Below are positions 18,931 through 26,915 of a stretch of DNA of 64,000 nt, in pieces (the stretch's first letter is position 1; each line of letters begins with the position of its first letter). Under the pieces are notes generated by a model, which saw nothing but the letters and a program-made list of their open reading frames with translations, had not been told where the DNA came from and did not search any database. The DNA is from Clostridia bacterium (GTDB taxonomy: Bacteria; Bacillota; Clostridia; Acetivibrionales; DSM-27016). Both the position numbers and the translations under genes were made by a program. The stretch is taken from positions 1 to 64,000 of the forward strand of contig JAOAIJ010000042.1 of the NCBI GenBank assembly GCA_026414765.1, written 5' to 3'.

Positions 18931-20388
18931 CTAAACAAAAAAATCCTTAAAATGTGTCGAGAGCCTGTCAATAGCAGATCCACTTATGTAAATTCCATTT
19001 CTATAGAGATTTTTATAAATAAAATGCTTTCTCAGATCAAATGTCCCTAATTTATCCATATAGGGGAAAATAAAATCTTCTCTATATTCACAAAACTTAG
19101 AATAGGGAGCAGCAAAGTTAAACCCGAAAGTTTTATTTTTAAACCGATCAACAACATTTTCACATTTACATTCATTAACGATATTTTTAATTCTTGATAG
19201 TTTTGGATATTGTATAATTATTTTATATATATCTTTGAAGCCTCTTTCTTTCAGGTAGTCTGTTGCGTATTGCACAGTATTTCCTGTTAAAATATTTTCA
19301 TCTATTAAAATACATAAAGCGCTCTCTCCTCCCTTAATGGTTTCAACCCAATTTGTAGCTTTTTTAGGTTTGATCATCACATCTCTGAATTTTTTCATGA
19401 TATTTCCGCTGATTACTTTAATACCATACTCATCAAGTATAATTTCTGTCATAATTGCAAGTTCAATCGAGCCGTAATTTAAACCTAGAGCAAAAACTTC
19501 ATTCTTATTAATCTTTTCTTTTCCATACTCAGTAATAATCTCTTTAACACTGTAGTCAATACAAATTAAATTCTCTATAATATTATCTGATTCACGATAT
19601 TTTCTGAAATACAAATATAAATCTTCATTCAAAAGACTTTTCATATTTTCATCTATATATTTAGAAAAGTCTTTTTGAACTTTTAAAAATGAACTGATTA
19701 TTGAACATACTTTATAAATTCTTATTTTTTCATTTCTAAATAGCAAAGAATATACTTCCGAAAGAACTTCTTTCAATAGTTTATAAGAATCTATTTCACA
19801 TATGTTTTTATGATTCTTATAAATATATATTGCTTCTTTGTTTTGAGATACGGATAATAGGAAAAACAAATTAATATCAAGACAATTTCTAATGCTGTCA
19901 TATAAAGATAATATCAATTTAAGGCTTAAAACATTATCTTCTTCAAAATCCAAAGCATACAATTTCTTATCTATATCTTGAAAAAACTCAATAACATTTT
20001 CAATTGTATTCTTAATATCTTCTATTGAAACGTCTAAATCTCCCAGAAAACATAAACCAAAATAATAATTGATAGGCCCTCTTAATATTAACTTGTCCTC
20101 TAAATTACAGGTGTATTTTCTGTTATAGGATAGACAATCACAATCATAAATCTTGAATATTGGATGGTTACCGCATTTATTTCTCAAGGTAATCAGCTCT
20201 TCATCTTTTAAAAAAATTGCACCGGTATTAATTTCATATAAATCATAAATTTCACTTAACTTCTTACGGAAGCGTTTGTTTAGCTTTTTTAAATATTTAT
20301 TAATTATCATCTTATTCCTAATGGTTAAATTTAATTGAAATTCTGTAAATTTATTCAGTAAAGTATTATTTATCTCAATTTCTCCCAT
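18931..20388 (-). CDS. Large protein with C-terminal type I phosphoribosyltransferase domain
   Basis: A 485-residue protein whose first 290 residues I do not recognise (mostly helical, charged, low similarity to anything I know). The C-terminal part looks like a type I PRTase: ALGLNYGSIELAIM, then the PRPP loop ILIDENILTGNTVQYA, followed by a flexible-loop-like region. In the loop the usual DD pair is DE. PRTases add or remove a ribose 5-phosphate at a nitrogen, which would fit a nucleoside-like product, but some PRTase-like proteins have only a regulatory role. I chose the ATG at 20,388 because TAGGAGAA precedes it; a TTG seven codons earlier overlaps that site. Confidence 0.65.
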   Translation of the reverse strand: MGEIEINNTLLNKFTEFQLNLTIRNKMIINKYLKKLNKRFRKKLSEIYDLYEINTGAIFLKDEELITLRNKCGNHPIFKIYDCDCLSYNRKYTCNLEDKLILRGPINYYFGLCFLGDLDVSIEDIKNTIENVIEFFQDIDKKLYALDFEEDNVLSLKLILSLYDSIRNCLDINLFFLLSVSQNKEAIYIYKNHKNICEIDSYKLLKEVLSEVYSLLFRNEKIRIYKVCSIISSFLKVQKDFSKYIDENMKSLLNEDLYLYFRKYRESDNIIENLICIDYSVKEIITEYGKEKINKNEVFALGLNYGSIELAIMTEIILDEYGIKVISGNIMKKFRDVMIKPKKATNWVETIKGGESALCILIDENILTGNTVQYATDYLKERGFKDIYKIIIQYPKLSRIKNIVNECKCENVVDRFKNKTFGFNFAAPYSKFCEYREDFIFPYMDKLGTFDLRKHFIYKNLYRNGIYISGSAIDRLSTHFKDFFV

Positions 20389-20463
20389 AATAAATTCTCC
20401 TAAACGCAAAACACCAAGGCAAGTTTGCGAAGATTAATTTAATAATTCTCAATAGTGATACAA

Positions 20464-21921
20464 TTATTTGGAAATATATTTGACACGTTTAACTTTTCCA
20501 CTTACAGTCTTTTCAAACTTTTCTATTATGATAATCTCTTTTGGAATTTTGTAATCTTCTAATCTTTCTTTGCAATACTTGAGAACATCTATTATCTCCA
20601 ATTTTTTATTGTCCTTTGTAACTATATATGCAATTAATTGAGACTCTTCATTCTCAGTTACCAAAGCTTCTAAAATATCCGGGAAAGTGGAAAGCACTCC
20701 TTCGATCTCTTCCGGCTGTATATTTTTGCCTGATATTATAATCATATTATCTATTCTTCCTGTTACATATAAATAACCATCTTCATCTAAATATCCCAAG
20801 TCACCGGTATGTAGAAGTCCATTCCTTATGGTGTTTTTTGTTAATAAGTCATTCTGATAGTACCCTAACATAACGTTAGGACCTTCAACAATGATTTCGC
20901 CTTTTTCATATGATTCTATCTCTTTACCATCTGAATCAAATATTTTTACCTTGACATTGTCAATTGGTCGTCCGCTTGATGCTAATTTATTAAGCAAGTC
21001 CTCTCTTTCAATATAAGTAACCCTAGGGGATGCTTCTGTTAACCCATAAGAATAAATTAAATTGGTATTTTTGAATATCTGTATAAGCTTCAATATATCT
21101 TGATATGGCATTTTAGAGCCATAAAAATTAATTATGCGCAAATTAGTAAAATCATAATCATTAATTTTTTTGTACTCCATCATTTGTTTTAAAATTGTAG
21201 GTACAGCAAAGAATATAGAAATCTTTTCTTGTTCTATGGTTTTTAATATATTGCTGGCAAGTGGCAATTGAACAGTCAAAACCAAACAGCATCCATTAAA
21301 TAATGCCACTAAAAATTCGCCAACAATACTTGATGCATGACATAAATTCTTGATTAACAAAACTCTTTCATTTGGTTTTAGATTTAAATATTTGCTTATG
21401 CTTTCAATATTACTTGTTATATTATCAGCTGTTAACATTACTCCTTTAGGAATATTTGTGGTTCCTGATGTTAGCAATATCAAAATAACATTATATAACT
21501 CTTCATATTCAATTGTACTTTTCGTATATAATACTCTATATCCATTTTCATTCACTACTAATTCCATAATTCCCTCATATTCAGAATACTTGATAAAATT
21601 CGTATCCGATGTTATTAAGTATTCAATATGAAATTTCTCAATTAATTCCAGTGTTTTTTTTATGCCAGTATTTTCGTATATAGGCACAATTATTCCATCA
21701 CATAAAATCATGCTTAAAAACAAAACAATGAAATCAAGTGGCTTACTGACTATCAATGCAACTTTGCATCCTTTTCTTATACCACAATTTTTTAGTAATT
21801 CTGATATACTTTTTACATATTCATCAAGTTCGTAATATGTAAAACATTTACCATTGCAGACAACTGCATGATTTGATAATTGTTTTTCATTTTTTTTCAT
21901 TATTAAATCAAATAAATTCAT
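20464..21921 (-). CDS. AMP-dependent acyl ligase (ANL superfamily), first of the cluster
   Basis: A 485-residue adenylate-forming enzyme with A3 LLTSGTTNIPKG, A5 IYSYGLTEASPR, LHTGDLGYLDEDGYLYVTGR and a C-terminal Lys in KTVSGKVKRVKY. Shorter than acyl-CoA synthetases and close in size to carrier-protein ligases such as DltA. ATG with GGAGAC upstream. With the second ligase and the CapK-type enzyme the cluster has three adenylating enzymes but only two carrier proteins, so at least one may use CoA or an amine directly. Confidence 0.9.
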   Translation of the reverse strand: MNLFDLIMKKNEKQLSNHAVVCNGKCFTYYELDEYVKSISELLKNCGIRKGCKVALIVSKPLDFIVLFLSMILCDGIIVPIYENTGIKKTLELIEKFHIEYLITSDTNFIKYSEYEGIMELVVNENGYRVLYTKSTIEYEELYNVILILLTSGTTNIPKGVMLTADNITSNIESISKYLNLKPNERVLLIKNLCHASSIVGEFLVALFNGCCLVLTVQLPLASNILKTIEQEKISIFFAVPTILKQMMEYKKINDYDFTNLRIINFYGSKMPYQDILKLIQIFKNTNLIYSYGLTEASPRVTYIEREDLLNKLASSGRPIDNVKVKIFDSDGKEIESYEKGEIIVEGPNVMLGYYQNDLLTKNTIRNGLLHTGDLGYLDEDGYLYVTGRIDNMIIISGKNIQPEEIEGVLSTFPDILEALVTENEESQLIAYIVTKDNKKLEIIDVLKYCKERLEDYKIPKEIIIIEKFEKTVSGKVKRVKYISK

Positions 21922-22152
21922 TCTTTTGTCTCCATTTTAAGCCTAATGTGTAAACAATATAGTTATAATCAAGCATAGTTTAAGTTCCAGCCAGTAAATA
22001 AAATCCAAAAAACCTTCATCAGCTATTTTAATTTAACTCGTTGTAATCTTATCTTAATTAAAAAACAGGCATATTCGTTAAAATATGTCTCTATCAACCA
22101 CTGGCAATTGATTTAACTGACAGATAATCTACAATTCGGATTAAATGTAATG

Positions 22153-23337
22153 CTATAGTTCCCAATTTACGTCCTCATATTTAATAATGCCTCGCATTTT
22201 GCCTGAAATCTTATCTGTATAAAACTTTTCAGAACTTATCATTTCAATATTTACTTTTTGAGAAAAACATTTATATATATTTTCTGATACAAAGTCCTTA
22301 ATAGTTTTATAAATTGCACTATCAACACCTAATAAATAAAAATAAATACTATTATTATCATAAATAATCTGATAATTCTCTAATGGTAATAATACATAAT
22401 CTGAAAATTCCAAAAAGATATTATCAAAAAAGCTACAATGAATTTCAAAATTTTCTAATATAACTTTCTCAGAAATTCTAAAACCATAAGTTTTAATACT
22501 ATCTCCATCAATAGATATTAAATCATTCAACTCATATCTTATAAAAGGCATGCTTTTGAGTCGCAAATTTGTAACAACGCAACACCCGTAGTTTTTCATG
22601 AATCTGTTATCCTGCTTTTGCTCAAGTATTATATCATCCATTATTTTAAGCTTTCCATCCCTATCACTAAAAGCCATTCCCCAAATTTCATGGCAACTGT
22701 AATGAATACATGTTTTGCAATCAAACACCTTCTCAATTAAAAGCTTATAGGCTTCAGGCAAATACTCACTAATAAGTTCAACTACTTTTAATTTCAAATC
22801 AATATTATATTTGATCGCAATATTACAAAGAACAAGTGCAATGGATGGTGGACAAATTAACCACTCAATTTTCTTATCTATCATAAGAAGCAGGTCTTCA
22901 ACGAATTTATATTCATTTGCTTTTCTCATTGGAAAATGTATAATAATATTTTCTTGCTTACCTATAACAGTGTTATCTTTAGAAAAATCTTTGCCATTAT
23001 AATAATAAAAAGCATATCTTTTTGTTGCATCTACGTTAAAATTACGTCTCTTGCTCCAAAGTAACAAATCCAAACTAATCCATTCACTTTTGGTTTTATA
23101 AATATCCAAAGGTATCTTTTCGGTTGTACCATTTGTTTTATCGTGCTTTAAACTATTAACATTAAATCCTTTTGAAATAATTTTATCTTTGTTGCTACGA
23201 ATTGCTATTCTTTGTAATAAGGGAAGTTCGATAATATCTTTTAAAGGTATATTTACATTGTTATACAACTCATTATAAAATAGATTATTTTGTTTTACGT
23301 AACTTACTAATTCATTCAGTTTATCAATATTATACAT
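22153..23337 (-). CDS. CapK/PaaK-type adenylate-forming enzyme
   Basis: A 394-residue member of the phenylacetate-CoA ligase (CapK) branch of ANL enzymes. The P-loop is KTNGTTEKIPL, and HYSCHEIWGMAF and FIRYELNDLI match the later core motifs. It is short for the family and the usual LFGSTE-type motif is altered to SCHEIWG. I prefer the ATG at 23,337 with AAAGGTG upstream over a GTG five codons earlier that overlaps that site. The gene follows the ACP by about 20 bases, so it is the likely loader of this ACP. The substrate could be an amino or aryl acid; nothing in the sequence decides. Confidence 0.8.
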   Translation of the reverse strand: MYNIDKLNELVSYVKQNNLFYNELYNNVNIPLKDIIELPLLQRIAIRSNKDKIISKGFNVNSLKHDKTNGTTEKIPLDIYKTKSEWISLDLLLWSKRRNFNVDATKRYAFYYYNGKDFSKDNTVIGKQENIIIHFPMRKANEYKFVEDLLLMIDKKIEWLICPPSIALVLCNIAIKYNIDLKLKVVELISEYLPEAYKLLIEKVFDCKTCIHYSCHEIWGMAFSDRDGKLKIMDDIILEQKQDNRFMKNYGCCVVTNLRLKSMPFIRYELNDLISIDGDSIKTYGFRISEKVILENFEIHCSFFDNIFLEFSDYVLLPLENYQIIYDNNSIYFYLLGVDSAIYKTIKDFVSENIYKCFSQKVNIEMISSEKFYTDKISGKMRGIIKYEDVNWEL

Positions 23338-23356
23338 ATTATAATGAAGCACCTTT

Positions 23357-23602
23357 CTACATAGTACCGTCTGTAACTAACTTAAGTAGCTCTGAAAAAA
23401 TAATTAGCTTTTCAATAACTAAATCACTATCATTTAACTCAATATCAAATTTATTTTCCAAATTTACTACTAATCTCATAATACTAATCGAATCCAGCAT
23501 TAAGTCCTCTATAAGATTTGTATTATGATTTATCTGCTCCTCCTTAAAACTTGGTGCAAGCTCAATAATAAGTTCCTTCAAAGCTCTTTCTTTTTCATTC
23601 AT
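23357..23602 (-). CDS. Acyl carrier protein
   Basis: An 81-residue PP-binding protein with the attachment site LIEDLMLDSISIMRLV (Ser38) and the acidic LENKFDIELND helix. ATG preceded by GGGAGGA. It directly precedes the CapK-type adenylating gene and is presumably charged by it. It differs clearly in sequence from the island's other ACP at the left end (LMLDSISI against DIGVNSIT), so the two probably serve different steps. Confidence 0.9.
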   Translation of the reverse strand: MNEKERALKELIIELAPSFKEEQINHNTNLIEDLMLDSISIMRLVVNLENKFDIELNDSDLVIEKLIIFSELLKLVTDGTM

Positions 23603-23713
23603 AAAATTCCTCCCAGATACTTTTTGATTATTTTGCCAAAAGTCAATGATACGTAAATGATTATTTGATACAATTCTTTGAATAATTACTCAGTGATACT
23701 GCATTACAGATTA

Positions 23714-24316
23714 CTATAATTCAAGCATATATTTTTTAAATTCAAGCCAGTCGTGTATTCTTTTAATATCAGAGTTAATAAATTTTTTATTATACCAAGT
23801 ATCCATTAAAAATACATGTGCATTTGTTTTTAAAGCTACATCCAAACAATTTTCAAAACTGTCATCAATAAAAGCAATCGCATTACAAGTCGATACATAA
23901 TTTGATTTATTAATTGCTTCCAATACAAGACAATCAAAAATAATATCGTTTTTCTTTAACCATTGCTCTGTTAATTTTTTTACAATTCCGGATTCCTGTT
24001 CTCGCCGGGCAGATATGATATGAATTAAAAATCCTTTGTAATGAAGCTCTCTTAATATCTTAGCTGCATTATGCTTGCATGCAATGTTTTCTAAGTATTT
24101 AGGGTAATAGAGGTCAAAAAAACCAAATGTATCAGCCTTATTCCATTTAAGCATTTCAGCAAAATAGTAGTAGTTTCCACATTCGATTTCATAATCTATA
24201 ACGCTGTCTCTTCCTAAAATTTCCTTATTATAGGCTAATGCATATTGTAATATAGTATCTGCTGTATTCGAAATAGTATCATCCAAATCACAGCATATTA
24301 TTTTCCCTATATTCAT
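23714..24316 (-). CDS. HAD-superfamily phosphatase, 5'-nucleotidase (NT5C)-like
   Basis: A 200-residue HAD protein. Motif I is CCDLDDTISNT (D10 nucleophile, D12), motif II is HIISARREQ, and motif III/IV is NAIAFIDDSFENC. The short helical cap and overall layout match the NT5C-type deoxyribonucleotidase group. It would dephosphorylate a sugar- or nucleoside-phosphate intermediate. Its ATG overlaps the end of the CAT-like gene by 4 bases, so translation is probably coupled. A PRTase domain, an APH kinase and a PHP enzyme in the same unit all point to phosphorylated intermediates. Confidence 0.8.
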   Translation of the reverse strand: MNIGKIICCDLDDTISNTADTILQYALAYNKEILGRDSVIDYEIECGNYYYFAEMLKWNKADTFGFFDLYYPKYLENIACKHNAAKILRELHYKGFLIHIISARREQESGIVKKLTEQWLKKNDIIFDCLVLEAINKSNYVSTCNAIAFIDDSFENCLDVALKTNAHVFLMDTWYNKKFINSDIKRIHDWLEFKKYMLEL

Positions 24317-24957
24317 TTGACAATTTCCTCAGAAATCTCGTGGAGATTTTGAAATAAAGCTCCGATATGCAGCCCGTCTGCCAGTGAGTGGTGAACTTGG
24401 ACAGATACGTCAATAAGAAATTGATCCCCTTGTGCTTCGTATTTTCCCCAGCAGATACGAGGGATACAGTCTTGAATATCTAGTCTCATGGGATTAACCA
24501 CAGATGTAATTCTTGCCATAGGTACACAAGTGATATAAATTACATCATCTCTATCTTCATAATTGATGATTAAATCACTTTCAGCCACTTTTTTTGCCTT
24601 TTGAAATTCATTAAGAAACGGTAGCATTTCATCAAATTCAACTATGCTTGTATAGCAATAAGAATTATCAGGTTTAAGTGCAGAAAAAGATACTCCAACA
24701 GAATTATAAAGAGCTAATTTATCACCCTGTATACGCAGTCTGAATGCATCAATGCTATTAACTGCTTTCATTACAGCCCAAGTAACCATTCCGTAAATTG
24801 AGATATGATTTGTTTGAGCATAAAGTACAATCTGAGTAATGTTAACTGGACTACATATAGTTAGATATGGATATGAATATGAAAGAAATCTCTTATATGT
24901 TGAGTACCTATACCATTTAGATATATCAATAAATTGTTTTGAGTTTTCGATAAATAA
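24313..24957 (-). pseudogene. Chloramphenicol-acetyltransferase-family protein without a standard start codon
   Basis: The frame encodes a nearly full-length CAT-type acyltransferase. The N-terminal motif FIDISKWYR, then WAVMKAVNSIDAFRLR, and the catalytic QVHHSLADGLH near the C-terminus are all present. The only in-frame ATG (24,789) starts about 56 residues inside the fold, at VTWAVMK. Upstream the frame is open to a TGA near 24,958-24,960 but has no ATG, GTG or TTG. An ATG in another frame, after AGAAAG near 24,970, would read into it with a one-base shift. So either a small indel broke the start or a rare codon such as ATT is used. Intact CATs are about 215 residues and form trimers. Role: resistance, or acylation of the product. 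Confidence 0.7.
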
Positions 24958-25082
24958 TCATCACTTTCTAAAGTAAAATAATTTAAGAAATCCAACTTTA
25001 TTTAAACTTATTTCCTTCTTTAATAGCACCTGACAATTCAAAAAATGATTTTGTAATTGCATATACATAGCAAATCAGCTTT

Positions 25083-25629
25083 TTAGATTCCTACATCGCA
25101 ATTCCGTATCTTACAAACAATCTCCAAAGCAACACTAACCTGCCTTAAATCACCAAACCACATTAGTTCGATTTCGGCACGCCTTTTATGCCTGTTAATC
25201 TTCCTTATTATGCTCTCCCTACCCTGCAGCGGTCCCGTAGTGACAAACACCTTATCTCCTACTATAAAACCTTTCGAATTTTCTACAATATATTCATCAT
25301 TACAAAAGCCAACAAGAATCGCTTTTCATCTTCACTTAGCTTCACATAATTATATTTCCATCTCCAAGTAAATAGAAAATACACTTAGAAAACCTTGCAT
25401 ACTTATATGCAAGGTCTACAAAAATTCTTTCATTTAAAATTGAATCAGTAAAAATATAACCGGGAAACATTGGTCTTAGTTCTTTGCGAATAGATTATGA
25501 ATTCTTAATCACTATCTCAACCTGGGGAAGAAACGCTACTGACTTTTCCTTATCAAACAACTAATTTAAAAACTCACAGGCATTATGTTCTTTTCCTGTT
25601 TGCACATGAAATACAAACCATTTGCTCAT
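25083..25629 (-). pseudogene. loaP: Decayed LoaP/NusG-like antiterminator
   Basis: Read on the minus strand from an ATG with AAGGAG upstream, the sequence begins MSKWFVFHVQTGKEH and continues, through an in-frame TAG and a TAA, to LRPMFPGYIF and then, after two frame changes, to a KOW segment GDKVFVTTGPLQGRES and INRHKRRAEIEL, ending with a TAA. This is the NusG N-terminal domain plus KOW domain pattern. The position upstream of a long biosynthetic operon fits LoaP, the NusG paralogue that promotes read-through of long clusters in Firmicutes. With two stops and two frameshifts the gene is dead in this strain. Confidence 0.75.
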
Positions 25630-26232
25630 CTCAAAAAAATCTCCTTCTTAAGATACAGCTTCGCCCTTTCGTTTATTGTATATAATAAACTACAAGGTCT
25701 TTACTGTATTATCCTTACCGCCAGCTAACGAGCATTGCTACGATTATTGTACGATAAGTGCTTTTAAGAAGTTTAAAAACACACATTAAGCCGACTTCTA
25801 CATTTTTGCTTAAAACCAACTGCTAAGTAGTTAGCGATAAATCTCGACAGAAATCGACACAATTATTGCCACATTAATACCCAATTTCCTTAATTGGTAA
25901 TTATTTCTTTGATTAGTTTAGCAGAAAATATATCATAAAACAATATTTTTTTTGGATATATTTTCTTTTTTCTTTTTTTAAAATGCCCACAACCCTTATG
26001 TAGCATTCGTATTAAGTACTTTTTATTTTTTAGTATTTACTCATGCCATTTCGCAATAATATGATTTAATTCGACATAGTGCAGAAAACCGACTAATCAC
26101 TTAAGCCGCTAAAAAGTATGCACACCCTTATGCCATAAATTTCAGGCAGGTGTGCATTTCTTGAATTATTTACCAAACATCATAATGGTAGCAAGCCTAT
26201 TATTAACTTCATTTTTGCCCCCCAAACGCCAA
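25630..26232. other. Gene-free A+T-rich stretch upstream of the island operon
   Basis: I find no credible gene in these 600 bases. The part next to the loaP remnant holds its ribosome binding site, and the probable promoter of the long leftward unit must be here, but I cannot pick well-matched boxes with confidence. A strong hairpin near 26,118-26,157 is listed separately. Confidence 0.5.
26118..26157 (-). terminator. Terminator-like hairpin upstream of the island
   Basis: Arms ATGCACACC and GGTGTGCAT pair perfectly, with inner TGCC/GGCA pairs. On the minus strand the stem is followed by CATACTTTTT. It could stop leftward read-through from the tRNA gene before the island, or be a leader structure. 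Confidence 0.5.
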
Positions 26233-26254
26233 AAAGCCCTCATATGAGGGCTTT
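26233..26254 (-). terminator. Rho-independent terminator of the tRNA-fMet gene
   Basis: A perfect palindrome AAAGCCCTCA/TGAGGGCTTT, followed on the minus strand by further T residues, 30 bases past the tRNA CCA end. Confidence 0.8.
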
Positions 26255-26283
26255 CCGATTGTATCAAAATCATAGTTTTCATT

Positions 26284-26360
<77 letters not shown>

Positions 26361-26464
26361 ATATTTAAATGTTCTTATATAATAATACACTTTTACATCA
26401 TAAAAGTAAATGTAAAATTAATACATCAACTGATAAATATTTCTTGTTTTTTTTCTAATTATGA

Positions 26465-26470
26465 TATAAT
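26465..26470 (+). promoter_or_regulatory. Probable -10 box for the zinc-ribbon gene
   Basis: TATAAT, with TCTTGT or TTGTTT 15-17 bases upstream. It leaves a leader of about 115 bases before the zinc-ribbon start codon, longer than usual for such a small gene. Confidence 0.45.
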
Positions 26471-26592
26471 ATATGAGTTAGGCTATTATATAACACTATG
26501 GGTTGATAAATTTTTGAACATAACTCTCTTTATTTTTTTGGAGTGGGAAGTCAAGAATCAGTTAAATCCAAATAAATTAAGGAGGTATATAT

Positions 26593-26784
26593 ATGGCAGA
26601 TAAAACATTAACATGCAAAGATTGCAACAGCGAATTTATTTTTACAGAAGGCGAGCAGGCTTTCTACAAAGAAAAGGGATTCGAAAACGAACCGCAGAGA
26701 TGCCCTGACTGTAGAGCAGCAAAAAAGCAGCAGCGCAGAAATAACAGCTATAACAACAATAAGAGTTTTGGCAACAGGTGGTAA
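26593..26784 (+). CDS. Small zinc-ribbon protein (zf-trcl type)
   Basis: A 63-residue protein with two zinc-knuckle pairs, CKDC and CPDC, around a central FTEGEQAFYKEKGFENEP segment that is characteristic of the probable zinc-ribbon family PF13451. The tail is rich in Asn, Lys and Arg. ATG with a perfect AAGGAGG site. Function is unknown; nucleic-acid binding is plausible from the basic tail. Single-gene unit with its own terminator. Confidence 0.9.
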   Translation: MADKTLTCKDCNSEFIFTEGEQAFYKEKGFENEPQRCPDCRAAKKQQRRNNSYNNNKSFGNRW

Positions 26785-26791
26785 AAAAATT

Positions 26792-26824
26792 AGAGTTTCG
26801 CTTAAAAAAGCGGAACTCTTTTTA
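26792..26824 (+). terminator. Rho-independent terminator
   Basis: AGAGTTTCGCTT pairs with AAGCGGAACTCT (one mismatch) and is followed by TTTTT; it lies just after the zinc-ribbon stop codon. Confidence 0.85.
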
Positions 26825-26915
26825 TATTAACCAACATATTCAAACAATAAAAATGAATTCACTTGCTGGGCAATAGGCTTACACATTTGATACTATCCGC
26901 CTTTCCTTGCTATTA

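Noticed and set aside
904..25629. Closthioamide-type cluster (known from a related Ruminiclostridium)
   Set aside because: Both use free carrier proteins, but I do not recognise here the thioamide-forming genes expected of that cluster, while carbamoyltransferase, radical SAM and ArgRS genes are present.
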